Counted from the first letter of the stretch, positions 7,147-19,090 are shown. The stretch: DNA of 64,000 bases from an uncultured Eubacteriales bacterium (GCA_951800645.1 CATOIK010000007.1:34086-98085); one strand, 5' to 3'. Translations and numbers: made by a program. Notes: generated from the letters alone by a model not told the origin.

Positions 7147-8328
7147 ATGGGGATTACTGTAGATGTTGCATACAAAAGTCTGAATAAATTTTCCGAGATC
7201 CTCTGTGGAGACAAGGTGGAGATGCTGCAGACTGCAGATTCCAACATTATGATTCTGGCAGACGGTATGGGCAGCGGTGTAAAGGCAAACATTCTGGCAA
7301 CCCTGACCTCCAAAATCTTAGGCACTATGTTTTTAAACGGCGCTACTTTGGAGGAGTGTGTGGAGACCATTGTGGAGACGCTTCCTATCTGCCAGGTACG
7401 GCAGGTGGCCTATGCTACCTTCAGCATTCTTCAGGTGTTCCACAACGGAGATGCTTACCTGGTGGAGTTTGACAATCCTGGCTGCATCTTTATCCGAAAC
7501 GGCAAGCTGGTTCCTATTCCCCAGAATATCCGGGATGTGAAAGGAAAACGGATTAACGAATTCCGCTTCCAGGTTCAGAAGGGAGACGCTCTGATCTTAA
7601 TGAGCGACGGCACCATCCACGCTGGCGTGGGCCAGCTTCTGAATTTTGGATGGCTTTGGGCGGATATTGCATCTTACGCAGTGAAGCAGTATCCTCTGAC
7701 AGTTTCCGCCATGCGGCTGGCTTCTGCCATCTGCCAGGCCTGCGACGAGCTTTACCAGTATCGGCCGGGAGATGACACTACGGTGGCCTGTATGCGCATC
7801 ATAAATGCCAAGCCGGTGCATCTGATGACTGGCCCGGCTCAGGATATGTCCAGAGACAATGAAATGGTGGCCGAATTTATGTCGGGAGATGAAAATACCA
7901 AGCGGATCGTCTGCGGCGGCACCAGCGCTACCATTGTTTCCAGAGTGCTGAAGCGTCCGTTGGATGTGTCCCTGGAGTATGTAGACCCGGAGATTCCGCC
8001 CATCGCTTATATGCAGGGCATTGAGCTGGTGACGGAAGGGGTGCTGACTCTGAACCGGGTGATCCGTCTGCTGCGCCGCTATGCCAAGAAGGAGACGGTC
8101 TCTGAGGATTTCTTCCTGGAGCTGGATAAGCCAAACGGCGGTTCTATGGTGGCGAAGATGCTGATCGAGGACTGTACAGAACTGCATCTGTATGTAGGCA
8201 GGGCTATCAACAGCGCCTATCAGAATCCGGGACTGCCCTTTGATCTGGGCATCCGGCAGAATCTGGTGGAGCAGTTAAAGAGCGTAGTAGAAGAATTAGG
8301 GAAAAAGGTGACGATTACATACTATTAA
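7147..8328 (+). CDS. SpoIIE-family (PP2C-like) protein phosphatase
   Basis: 393 residues. The N-terminal ~220 residues are a PP2C/SpoIIE serine phosphatase domain: metal-binding ADGMGSG (near residues 39-45), a middle VQKGDALILMSDG (second Asp) and the C-terminal GDDTTVACMRI. The remaining ~170 residues are conserved-looking but not assigned. Such phosphatases act on phosphorylated anti-anti-sigma-like proteins or on signalling kinases. Starting one base after the PAS hydrogenase and ending 20 bases before the group B hydrogenase, it is presumably the output module of the sensor. No STAS-domain partner is seen nearby. HATPase proteins that could complete a partner switch lie at 18.5 and 20.1 kb. 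Confidence 0.88.
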   Translation: MGITVDVAYKSLNKFSEILCGDKVEMLQTADSNIMILADGMGSGVKANILATLTSKILGTMFLNGATLEECVETIVETLPICQVRQVAYATFSILQVFHNGDAYLVEFDNPGCIFIRNGKLVPIPQNIRDVKGKRINEFRFQVQKGDALILMSDGTIHAGVGQLLNFGWLWADIASYAVKQYPLTVSAMRLASAICQACDELYQYRPGDDTTVACMRIINAKPVHLMTGPAQDMSRDNEMVAEFMSGDENTKRIVCGGTSATIVSRVLKRPLDVSLEYVDPEIPPIAYMQGIELVTEGVLTLNRVIRLLRRYAKKETVSEDFFLELDKPNGGSMVAKMLIEDCTELHLYVGRAINSAYQNPGLPFDLGIRQNLVEQLKSVVEELGKKVTITYY

Positions 8329-8348
8329 ATTGAGGAGGATGAAAAATC

Positions 8349-9803
8349 ATGGTAACAAATGACGCAACCATTTTACAGGTAAAACATGAGGTGCTCTACG
8401 AGGTGGCAAAGCTGGCCTGGGAAGGCGAGCTGGATGAGAAACGCCATGAGCTTCCCTACAAGATGATTCCCGGCCCCCAGGCCGAGTGGCGTTGCTGTAT
8501 CTACAAGGAGCGGGAGATTATTCACCAGAGAGTCCGGCTGGCAGAAGGACTGTGCCCCACCAGCGGCAAGGACACCCGCAATGTGGTACAGGTAATCGGC
8601 GCAGCCTGTGAGGAGTGTCCCATTGCCTCCTACACCGTTACCGATAACTGCCGCAAATGTATGGGTAAGGCATGCCAGAACTCATGTAAGTTCGGCGCCA
8701 TCACCATGGGCGAGAACCGTGCTCACATTGATCCCAATAAATGTAAAGAATGCGGCATGTGTGCCAACGCCTGTCCCTACAATGCAATCGCCCATCTGGA
8801 GCGTCCCTGTAAGAAGGTGTGCCCGGTGGACGCCATCACCTACGATGAGTACGGCATCTGCGTAATTGACGAGGAGAAATGTATCCAGTGCGGCGCCTGC
8901 ATTCATAGCTGTCCCTTTGGCGCTATTGGAACCAAAACCTTTATGGTAGATGTAATTAAGATGATCCTGGCAGGCAAGCGGGTAGTTGCCATGGTTGCTC
9001 CTGCAACGGAAGGCCAGTTTGGCCCGGACATCACCATGGCCAGTTGGAGGACAGCGCTGAAAAAAGTTGGATTTGCAGATATGATCGAGGTGGGCTTAGG
9101 CGGAGATTTAACTGCTGCGGCTGAGGCTGCCGAGTGGGCAGAGGCTTATAAGGAAGGCAAGAAGATGACAACCTCCTGCTGTCCGGCCTTTGTGAATATG
9201 ATCAAGCAGCACTTCCCCCAGCTTTTAGACAACATGTCTACCACCGTATCGCCCATGTGCGCTATTTCCCGGATGTTAAAAGAGCAGGATCCGGAGACGG
9301 TAACAGTGTTTATAGGGCCGTGCATCGCCAAGAAAAGCGAGACTCTGGATCTGAACATTCAGGGCAATGCAGACTACGCCATGACCTTCGGTGAAATCCG
9401 GGCCATGATGCGGGCCAGAGGCGTGGAGCTGGAGCCGGAGGAGAATACCTACCAGGACAGCTCTGTATTTGGCAAACGCTTTGGCAACTCCGGCGGCGTA
9501 ACTGCGGCTGTAGTAGAGTGCTTTAAGGAGATGAATGAGAATATTGAGCCTAATGTTATGAAGTGCAACGGCGCTGCCGAGTGTAAGAAGGCTTTGCTGC
9601 TGATGAAGGTAGGCAAGCTGCCGGCAGACTTTGTGGAAGGCATGGTTTGTGTAGGCGGCTGTGTAGGCGGCCCCAGCAAACATAAAACTGAGATGGAGGC
9701 CAAGAAAGCAAGAGACCTGCTGATTGGTCAGGCTGATAACCGGGAGGTTCATGCAAACCTGAAGGAGAAAGGGCTGGAAGATCTGGCAATGCATCGGCAT
9801 TAA
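8349..9803 (+). CDS. [FeFe]-hydrogenase, group B (monomeric, ferredoxin-like N-terminus)
   Basis: 484 residues. The N-terminal region holds Cys-rich [4Fe-4S] sites (~70-195, including CRKCMGKACQNSC, CKECGMCANAC and CIQCGACIHSC). The H-cluster domain follows with loop 1 TSCCPAF (275-281), loop 2 GPCIAKKSE and loop 3 CVGGCVGGPSKH. The loop 3 ending GGP rather than GGGQP and the arrangement of ferredoxin motifs point to the group B enzymes common in Clostridia, which probably interconvert H2 and protons with ferredoxin. Last gene of the operon with the sensory hydrogenase and phosphatase, so it may be the regulated enzyme or a partner. AGGAGG precedes the ATG, and a terminator follows. Confidence 0.9.
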   Translation: MVTNDATILQVKHEVLYEVAKLAWEGELDEKRHELPYKMIPGPQAEWRCCIYKEREIIHQRVRLAEGLCPTSGKDTRNVVQVIGAACEECPIASYTVTDNCRKCMGKACQNSCKFGAITMGENRAHIDPNKCKECGMCANACPYNAIAHLERPCKKVCPVDAITYDEYGICVIDEEKCIQCGACIHSCPFGAIGTKTFMVDVIKMILAGKRVVAMVAPATEGQFGPDITMASWRTALKKVGFADMIEVGLGGDLTAAAEAAEWAEAYKEGKKMTTSCCPAFVNMIKQHFPQLLDNMSTTVSPMCAISRMLKEQDPETVTVFIGPCIAKKSETLDLNIQGNADYAMTFGEIRAMMRARGVELEPEENTYQDSSVFGKRFGNSGGVTAAVVECFKEMNENIEPNVMKCNGAAECKKALLLMKVGKLPADFVEGMVCVGGCVGGPSKHKTEMEAKKARDLLIGQADNREVHANLKEKGLEDLAMHRH

Positions 9804-9819
9804 GTGTACTTCAGAAAAA

Positions 9820-9865
9820 AGAGACGGAAAAGCTGCTCGTTTGGGCAGCTTTTTCATCTCTTTTA
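9820..9865 (+). terminator. Terminator after the group B hydrogenase
   Basis: AAAAGCTGC-tcgtttgg-GCAGCTTTT, extended by AGAGAC/ATCTCT pairing, followed by a T-rich run. Confidence 0.75.
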
Positions 9866-9953
9866 ATGGGGCAATTTTCGTTGAATTTTTAAGGAAGAGT
9901 GTAAAAAAATGGATTTTGTTTTTTAGAAGGGCAATATATAATGAGGACAATGA

Positions 9954-12897
<2,944 letters not shown>

Positions 12898-12952
12898 GAA
12901 GCGGTCATAAGGAGGCCTGTTCGGTAACATGTACCATTCGGGGATTTAAGGC

Positions 12953-12983
12953 ATAGGATATAGTGTAAGGATGCTTATCCTAT
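12953..12983. promoter_or_regulatory. Inverted repeat upstream of the VWA gene
   Basis: ATAGGATA (12953-12960) and TATCCTAT (12976-12983) are perfect 8-bp inverted arms, 15 bases apart, ending 22 bases before the start codon. It could be an operator or a 5' leader hairpin. No matching regulator is identified. Confidence 0.45.
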
Positions 12984-13005
12984 AAATAACCTCGGAGGTA
13001 ACATT

Positions 13006-14391
13006 ATGGGCATTATCAATTCTAGTAAATTTGTGGATGTAACTCAGATAGACTGCAGCGGAACCTTTCATGTGACTTTATCTTTAACGGCAGAGCCGGA
13101 TATTTCGTCCAATCCTACGGATATTGTGCTGGTGCTGGATCGGTCCGGAAGTATGGAGGGAGAGCCGCTGGCCAGCTTAAAGCTGGGTGCGGACACATTT
13201 ATCGATATTATTGACGAGACTACAGACGGGAGCCATGACGGCCAGATCGGCGGCGGAAGCCACATTGGTATTGTCAGTTTTTCCACGGAAGCAACGCAGG
13301 ACACTGGATTGAGTACTTCTGTGGCAGATCTGAAAGAAGCGGTGGATGATCTGCAGGCCGATGGATTTACCAATCATGCAGATGGGTTTACTAAGGCGAT
13401 CCAGTTGTTTGATCCCATGTCTTCCAATGCAAAAGTGATCGTTATGTTTACAGACGGAAAAACTACAGTGGGAGCGCCGCCGCTTCCAGTGGCAGAGGCG
13501 GCTAAGGTCATGGGAATTGAAATCTATGTTATAGGACTGGTGGGTGACGATGGCATCGATGTAGGAGCTATCACATCCTGGGCTTCCCAGCCTACCGCTG
13601 AGCATGTAGCCATCACTCCGGATGCGTCAGAATTGGAGGAATTGTTTGCGCAGTTAGCGAGAGACATTTCCAGTCCCGGAGCCACAAATATCGATATTGA
13701 CGAGGTAGTAAATCCGCAATTTGCCATTGTCAGTGTTAATCCACCTACTAAGGGGACGGCTATGATGCTGAACGCCAGAGAAATTCGGTGGCAGATTCAG
13801 GAACTGGGCGCTACAGAGGCAGAAACTGCTGTTTTGGAATTTTTGGTACGGTTTGTGGGGCAGCAGTCCGGCCTTTACCCGGTAAATGAATCCATCACCT
13901 ACACTGACCATGAGGGCAACCTGGTGTATTTTCAGAATCCAGAGGTAACGGTAGACTGCGGCACTATAGTGACGCCGGAGCCATGTCCGGAACCGATCAA
14001 TCTGGTAGTGGGAGGCTGCGGCGACAGCCTGGTTTTAGACCTGGGAGATACCTATTTGGATTCCCTTGGGCGGATTGTCCAGCTGGATGTGACCCTGAAA
14101 GGGGTATGTCCTGGCAAGCGGGTGGCATTAGCCATTGTGCTGACAGAACTGGACGATAAGGACGAGGAGCATCAGCGGGGAATGAAGGTCATTACCGTTC
14201 CTGCTCATTATGAGTCCAGCTGCCAGGATGTGCTGGTAAAGTGCGTAAGATTTGTTCTTCCAGAGGATATTAACGAGGCTGGGGAACCGGCAGGCTTCCA
14301 GTGTGCAGACCGCCGTTTCAGAGCCAGAGTGCTGGCCAACTATATTGACAGCGGGTTTGTGTGCTGTGATGGAGGAATGACTGCTTTATAA
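13006..14391 (+). CDS. Von Willebrand factor A domain protein with Cys-rich C-terminal domain
   Basis: 461 residues. A VWA domain spans about 35-225, with a perfect MIDAS (VLDRSGSME, residues ~44-52), the conserved Thr in DGFTNHADG and MFTDGKTT. It is followed by a beta-rich middle section (~230-320) and a C-terminal part rich in paired cysteines (PCPEPINLVVGGC, KGVCPGKR, SSCQDVLVKC, FVCC). No signal peptide, membrane anchor or sortase site is visible, so it may be cytoplasmic or released by another route; a spore or surface role is possible but unproven. GGAGG precedes the ATG. It stands alone between lacM and the convergent hyd operon. Confidence 0.8.
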   Translation: MGIINSSKFVDVTQIDCSGTFHVTLSLTAEPDISSNPTDIVLVLDRSGSMEGEPLASLKLGADTFIDIIDETTDGSHDGQIGGGSHIGIVSFSTEATQDTGLSTSVADLKEAVDDLQADGFTNHADGFTKAIQLFDPMSSNAKVIVMFTDGKTTVGAPPLPVAEAAKVMGIEIYVIGLVGDDGIDVGAITSWASQPTAEHVAITPDASELEELFAQLARDISSPGATNIDIDEVVNPQFAIVSVNPPTKGTAMMLNAREIRWQIQELGATEAETAVLEFLVRFVGQQSGLYPVNESITYTDHEGNLVYFQNPEVTVDCGTIVTPEPCPEPINLVVGGCGDSLVLDLGDTYLDSLGRIVQLDVTLKGVCPGKRVALAIVLTELDDKDEEHQRGMKVITVPAHYESSCQDVLVKCVRFVLPEDINEAGEPAGFQCADRRFRARVLANYIDSGFVCCDGGMTAL

Positions 14392-14400
14392 AAATGGATG

Positions 14401-14446
14401 AATAAGAAAGACCGCTGTATCTTTTGATGCAGCGGTCTTTCTTATT
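14401..14446. terminator. Bidirectional terminator
   Basis: AATAAGAAAGACCGCTG and its exact 17-base complement flank a 12-base loop. T-runs lie on the plus side and A-runs on the other, so it can serve the VWA gene and perhaps the convergent hyd operon. Confidence 0.8.
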
Positions 14447-14555
14447 GGAGTTTTAGAAAATCTATAATAGATTTATCCTGACTGGCTTTTCTTCCTTCTA
14501 ATTGGGTTATAGTTTGCTGAATAACACAATGCTCTTTTCGGAAAAGAGGACAGTC

Positions 14556-16304
14556 TTAAATTTCGTTAATCTTTCTCTTTACATAAGTGGTGTGTAACAG
14601 ATGATGTGCCTTCTCGCTGCCAGGCTCGCCAAGGTATGCAGCATACAGCTCCTTGATAGCCGGGTTCTCGTGGGACTTCCGGATGGGATTGTCTTTGTCG
14701 GAGTCGTAGAGCACCTGGGCGCGCAGGGCGCGGATGTCTACGGTGTTGCGCACATAACCAGGCTGCTGAGGCTGGCCGCCGCCGTTTATACAGCCGCCGG
14801 GGCATCCCATGATCTCGATAAAGTGATAGTTTGCTTCACCGGATTTTACCTTGTTAAGCAGAGTTCTGGCATTGTTAAGACCAGAGGCTACAGCCACTTT
14901 CACTTCCATACCGGCCACATTGTAGGAGGCTTCCTTGATGCCTTCCATACCGCGGACATCGGTGAAATCCAGAGACTGTAATTCTTCGCCGGTCAGAGTT
15001 TCCACTGCGGTACGGAGAGCTGCCTCCATAACGCCGCCGGTTGCGCCGAAGATGACGGCTGCGCCGGTGCCCAGTCCTAAGGGAGCATCAAAGCCCTCGT
15101 CCGGCAGATCCCGGAATTTCAGACCTACTTTGCGGATCATCCGGGCCAGCTCTCTGGTAGTCAGGGAGTAGTCTACATCCGGAACGCCGTTGGCTGCCTG
15201 ATCCGGTCTCTGTACCTCAAATTTCTTAGCGGTACAGGGCATGATGGAAACAGACACAATATCCTCTGGCTTCAGCCCTTCCTTCTCTGCATAGTAAGAT
15301 TTGGCGATAGCGCCAAACATCTGCTGCGGAGATTTACAGGAGGACAGGTTTTCCGTCATATCCGGGAAATAGTGCTCGCAGTATTTGATCCAGCCCGGAG
15401 AACAGGAGGTAATAAGCGGAAGCTTGCCGCCGTTTTGTACCCGGTCAAGGAACTCGTGAGCTTCCTCCATAATGGTAAGGTCTGCACTGAAATTAGTGTC
15501 GAATACTTTGTCAAAGCCGATGCGGCGCAGGGCGGCAGCCATCTTGCCCTCGGTATTGGTGCCGATGGGATAGCCGAATTCCTCGCCTAACGCTGCCCGG
15601 ACTGCGGGAGCGGTCTGTACGATTACATGCTTGGACGGATCTGCAATGGCAGCCAGTACCTCGTCCACCTGGGATTTTTCCTGAAGTGCGCCGGTGGGGC
15701 AGACAGCAATACACTGGCCGCAGGAAACGCAGCTGGTCTCGCCCAGTCCCATGTCAAAGGCAGAGCCGATAAAGGTGGCAAAGCCCCGCTCGTTGGCGCC
15801 GATCACGCCGATGCCCTGAACCTTTTCGCAGACTGCGATACAGCGGCGGCACAGGATACATTTGGAATTATCCCGGATCATATGTACGGCGCTGTCGTCA
15901 ATGCAGGACGGGGTGCGGTCTCCGTCATAGCAGCTTTCGTCCTCTACGCCCAGTTCCTTTGCCATCTGCTGCAGCTCACAGTTTCCGCTGCGGACGCAGG
16001 ATAAGCACTTTCTTTCGTGGTTGGAGAGCAGAAGCTGCAAAGTCTTTTTGCGGGACTCCAGCACCTTCGGAGTGTTGGTAAGCACCTCCATGCCCTCGTT
16101 GATCGGGTAAACGCAGGCTACCACCAGGCTTCTTGCTCCCTTAACTTCCACCACGCACATCCGGCAGGCGCCGATCTCGTTGATGTCTTTTAAGAAGCAG
16201 AGGGTCGGGATTTCAATGTGGGCCAGTCTGGCAGCTTCCAGAATGGTGGAACCTTTTGGAGCGCTTACTTCTATGCCGTTAATTTTAATTGTAATATTCT
16301 CCAT
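14556..16304 (-). CDS. hydA: Electron-bifurcating [FeFe]-hydrogenase catalytic subunit HydA
   Basis: About 582 residues. Domains in order: a [2Fe-2S] NuoG-like domain (CFLKDINEIGACRMC...VVAC, ~32-62), a His-Cys3 cluster site (HERKCLSCVRSGNC, ~95-108), two [4Fe-4S] motifs (CILCRRCIAVC and CVSCGQCIAVC, ~148-210) and the H-cluster domain with TSCSPGW, MPCTAKKFE and MGCPGGCINGGGQP. A small-subunit-like tail ends it. This is the group A, multisubunit type that forms H2 using NADH and reduced ferredoxin together with HydB and HydC. Loop 1 has Ser where monomeric enzymes show the second Cys of TSCCPGW. The start is set at the second ATG because GGAGG is nine bases before it; the upstream ATG at 16310 is only three bases from that site. 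Confidence 0.93.
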   Translation of the reverse strand: MENITIKINGIEVSAPKGSTILEAARLAHIEIPTLCFLKDINEIGACRMCVVEVKGARSLVVACVYPINEGMEVLTNTPKVLESRKKTLQLLLSNHERKCLSCVRSGNCELQQMAKELGVEDESCYDGDRTPSCIDDSAVHMIRDNSKCILCRRCIAVCEKVQGIGVIGANERGFATFIGSAFDMGLGETSCVSCGQCIAVCPTGALQEKSQVDEVLAAIADPSKHVIVQTAPAVRAALGEEFGYPIGTNTEGKMAAALRRIGFDKVFDTNFSADLTIMEEAHEFLDRVQNGGKLPLITSCSPGWIKYCEHYFPDMTENLSSCKSPQQMFGAIAKSYYAEKEGLKPEDIVSVSIMPCTAKKFEVQRPDQAANGVPDVDYSLTTRELARMIRKVGLKFRDLPDEGFDAPLGLGTGAAVIFGATGGVMEAALRTAVETLTGEELQSLDFTDVRGMEGIKEASYNVAGMEVKVAVASGLNNARTLLNKVKSGEANYHFIEIMGCPGGCINGGGQPQQPGYVRNTVDIRALRAQVLYDSDKDNPIRKSHENPAIKELYAAYLGEPGSEKAHHLLHTTYVKRKINEI

Positions 16305-16319
16305 ATCCATTTTCCTCCA

Positions 16320-18107
16320 TTACTGTTTGTAGATTGCGCCGAACTTACATTTCTCGATACAAGCGCCGCACTTGATACATTTATCCGTATCAATGACATG
16401 GGGATTGCGAACGGTGCCGGTAATTGCGTTTGCCGGACAGTTCCGTGCGCACAGCGTACATCCGCGGCACTTCTCAGCGTCAATGTGGTAGGAGAGGAGG
16501 GCCTTACATACGCCGGCCGGACACCGTTTCTCCTTGATATGGGCCTCATACTCATCACGGAAATAGCGCAGGGTAGACAGTACCGGGTTAGGAGCTGTCT
16601 GGCCAAGTCCGCAGGCAGAGTTCTCTTTTACATAGTAGCAAAGTTCTTCCAGCTTATCCAGGTCTTCCATAGTGGCGGTGCCCTTGGTGATCTTGGTTAA
16701 AATCTCCAGCATCCGCTTGGTGCCGATACGGCACGGCGTACATTTTCCGCAGGATTCTTCTACCGTAAACTCCAGGAAGAATTTTGCAATGTCAACCATA
16801 CAGTCGGTCTCATCCATAACGATCAGTCCGCCGGAACCCATCATGGAGCCGATGGCGATCAGGTTGTCGTAATCAATGGGAATGTCGTAGTGGGAGGCCG
16901 GAATACATCCGCCGGAGGGGCCGCCGGTCTGGGCTGCCTTAAACTTCTTGCCGCCGGGAATGCCGCCGCCAATTTCCTCGATAACTTCCCGAAGGGTGGT
17001 ACCCATGGGGATTTCTACCAGGCCGGTATTGTGGATCTTGCCGCCCAGTGCGAACACCTTGGTGCCCTTGGATTTTTCCGTACCCATGGAGGAGAACCAC
17101 TCCGGACCATTTAAGATGATCTGGGGAATGTTGGCGTAGGTTTCTACATTATTTAATATGGTAGGTTTGCCGAACAGACCCTTCTGAGCCGGGAACGGCG
17201 GTCTGGGTCTTGGCTCACCCCGGTTGCCCTCGATGGACATCATCAGAGCGGTTTCCTCGCCGCAGACGAATGCGCCTGCACCCAGTCTTAAATCAATGTC
17301 AAAATCAAAGCCAGTGCCGAAGATGTCTTTGCCTAACAGTTCCATTTCCCGTGCCTGATTGATGGCAATTTTCAGACGCTCAACAGCGATGGGGTACTCA
17401 GCGCGGACATAGATGTAACCCTGGCTGGCGCCGATGGCATAACCGGCGATGGCCATAGCTTCTAATACAGCGTGGGGATCTCCCTCTAAGATGGAACGAT
17501 CCATGAATGCGCCTGGGTCGCCCTCATCAGCGTTACAGCAGACATATTTCTGGTCTGCATCGTTTTGCTTGGCCAGCTTCCATTTGAGGCCAGTGGGGAA
17601 TCCGCCGCCGCCTCTTCCACGCAGGCCGGAATCTAAAAGACACTGGATAACCTCGTCCGGGGTCATCTCGGTAAGCACCTTGCCCAGTGCAGCGTAACCG
17701 CCGGTAGCTATGTACTCCTCAATGATTTCCGGGTTAATGATACCGCAGTTCCTCAGAGCAATGCGGTGCTGCTTTTTATAGAAATCCGTGTCAATAAGGG
17801 CCTTTACACCAGCAGGGGTAACCGTCTCCTGGTACAGAAGGCGGGTAACAACGCGGCCTTTCAACAGGTGCTCATTTACGATTTCCGGAATGTCCTCTAC
17901 CTTTACCATGGAGTAGAAGGTGGCGTCCGGATAGATGATCATGATGGGGCCTAAGGCACAGAGACCGTGGCATCCGGTCTGGACAACAGATACCTCAGCT
18001 TCCAGGCCGGCTTTTTTGATTTCTTCTTTTAAAGTATCCATAATCTGCTGGCTTCCGGAGGAAGTACATCCCGTTCCGCCGCAAACCAATACATGTGAAC
18101 GATACAT
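16320..18107 (-). CDS. hydB: Bifurcating hydrogenase NADH-binding subunit HydB (NuoF-like)
   Basis: 595 residues. An N-terminal thioredoxin-like 2Fe-2S domain (CGGTGCTSSG, residues ~9-95) is followed by the NuoF core with FMN/NADH-binding GRGGGGFPTGLKWK and NADEGDPGAFMDR, and an SLBB-like section. Then come the [4Fe-4S] site ESCGKCTPCRIGTKR and a C-terminal two-cluster ferredoxin domain (CRGCTLCARNC, CIKCGACIEKC). It carries the flavin at which electrons of NADH and ferredoxin are joined or split. Lies between the 2Fe-2S protein and hydA on the minus strand with short gaps. Length and domain order match HydB of bifurcating hydrogenases (HndC in Desulfovibrio). Confidence 0.94.
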   Translation of the reverse strand: MYRSHVLVCGGTGCTSSGSQQIMDTLKEEIKKAGLEAEVSVVQTGCHGLCALGPIMIIYPDATFYSMVKVEDIPEIVNEHLLKGRVVTRLLYQETVTPAGVKALIDTDFYKKQHRIALRNCGIINPEIIEEYIATGGYAALGKVLTEMTPDEVIQCLLDSGLRGRGGGGFPTGLKWKLAKQNDADQKYVCCNADEGDPGAFMDRSILEGDPHAVLEAMAIAGYAIGASQGYIYVRAEYPIAVERLKIAINQAREMELLGKDIFGTGFDFDIDLRLGAGAFVCGEETALMMSIEGNRGEPRPRPPFPAQKGLFGKPTILNNVETYANIPQIILNGPEWFSSMGTEKSKGTKVFALGGKIHNTGLVEIPMGTTLREVIEEIGGGIPGGKKFKAAQTGGPSGGCIPASHYDIPIDYDNLIAIGSMMGSGGLIVMDETDCMVDIAKFFLEFTVEESCGKCTPCRIGTKRMLEILTKITKGTATMEDLDKLEELCYYVKENSACGLGQTAPNPVLSTLRYFRDEYEAHIKEKRCPAGVCKALLSYHIDAEKCRGCTLCARNCPANAITGTVRNPHVIDTDKCIKCGACIEKCKFGAIYKQ

Positions 18108-18119
18108 TTGCGTACCTCC

Positions 18120-18497
18120 TTATTTGATGTCTGCAGAATTCAAGGTATATTCGTCTACAATGTGGCCGCCGATCAGATGGCGCTCAACAACCTCTGCTGC
18201 TTTCTCTGCGTTCATCTTGATGTAGGTCACTTTCGGCTGACCGGGCGCCATTACCTCTACAATAGGCTCATACTGGCACAGACCGATGCAGCCGGTCTGG
18301 GTAACGGAAATTTTATCCGTCAGATTTTTTTCCTGTACCAGGTTGGAAAGGGTGGTAAGAACCGGTCTGGCTCCGCTGGCGATACCGCAGGTAGCCATGC
18401 CAACTACCACTCGGATGTGATTGTGATCCTCAGCGCGAAGACCAAGCTGCCCTTGCATCTTTTCGCGGATCGCTTTTAATTCTTCAAGACTTTTCAT
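18120..18497 (-). CDS. [2Fe-2S] ferredoxin domain protein (HndB-like)
   Basis: 125 residues with a thioredoxin-like 2Fe-2S fold. The cluster cysteines appear in VVGMATCGIASG and in TQTGCIGLCQYEPIVEV. It resembles the small HndB/HydD-type proteins found in bifurcating hydrogenase operons and may act as an electron-transfer accessory subunit. A strong GGAGG site precedes the ATG. It sits 12 bases before hydB in the order hydC, HATPase, this gene, hydB, hydA. Confidence 0.88.
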   Translation of the reverse strand: MKSLEELKAIREKMQGQLGLRAEDHNHIRVVVGMATCGIASGARPVLTTLSNLVQEKNLTDKISVTQTGCIGLCQYEPIVEVMAPGQPKVTYIKMNAEKAAEVVERHLIGGHIVDEYTLNSADIK

Positions 18498-18527
18498 GTG
18501 AAATCCTCCAATTCTGGCGTGCGCTTT

Positions 18528-19085
18528 TTAATAGATGGCGCCGCCGTCAGTCTCCAATTTATTCTCTGTCAGATACTCCCTGATATAATCCGATACCGCC
18601 GGTGTATTAAAAGGAACGTCCCCTAAGATTTGCTTAAACTCTCTGGTGTCCAGAGTAAAGGACGCACCGTTATAGCAGTAGCGGTATAAAAACTGGCTTT
18701 CCGGGTGGAAAACCACCAGTGTGTGGATGGTGCTGGTAATGTCTCCAAGCGGCATTCGGTCAATGTGGGATAAGACAAACCCGGCTGTTACCGTAGTTCC
18801 CACTCCCGGCTGGGATTGGATGGTAAAGCTGCCGCCGGTGCTTTCCGCCGCATACTTAAAGAACGGAATCCCAAGACCAACCTTGCGGGTGGTCCGGCTG
18901 GTGAAAAATGGGTCTGTAACCCGGTCTACCTGTTCCTTAGTCATGCCGCAGCCATTATCCTTGATGATCACAGTCAGCCGGTCCGTTTCCATATCAGCGT
19001 CCACTGTGATTTCCACTAAGGAAGCGCCGGCCCGGGTGGAATTTTCTGCCACATCCAGGATGTTCAGGGAAATTTCAGGCATCAT
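18528..19085 (-). CDS. HATPase-domain protein inside the hydrogenase operon
   Basis: 185 residues. A GHKL ATPase domain fills residues 1-110: N-box DVAENSTRAGAS, G1 box DNGCGMT, G2-like KVGLGIP and a final GVGTTVTAGF. There is no phospho-acceptor His domain, sensor domain or membrane segment, so it is not an ordinary sensor kinase; it looks more like an anti-sigma or RsbW-type kinase or a stand-alone regulator. Residues ~110-185 are unassigned. It has almost no ribosome site and starts six bases after the hydC stop, which suggests translational coupling. Its place between hydrogenase subunits argues for a role in regulating hydrogen metabolism. Confidence 0.82.
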   Translation of the reverse strand: MMPEISLNILDVAENSTRAGASLVEITVDADMETDRLTVIIKDNGCGMTKEQVDRVTDPFFTSRTTRKVGLGIPFFKYAAESTGGSFTIQSQPGVGTTVTAGFVLSHIDRMPLGDITSTIHTLVVFHPESQFLYRYCYNGASFTLDTREFKQILGDVPFNTPAVSDYIREYLTENKLETDGGAIY

Positions 19086-19090
19086 AGGCG

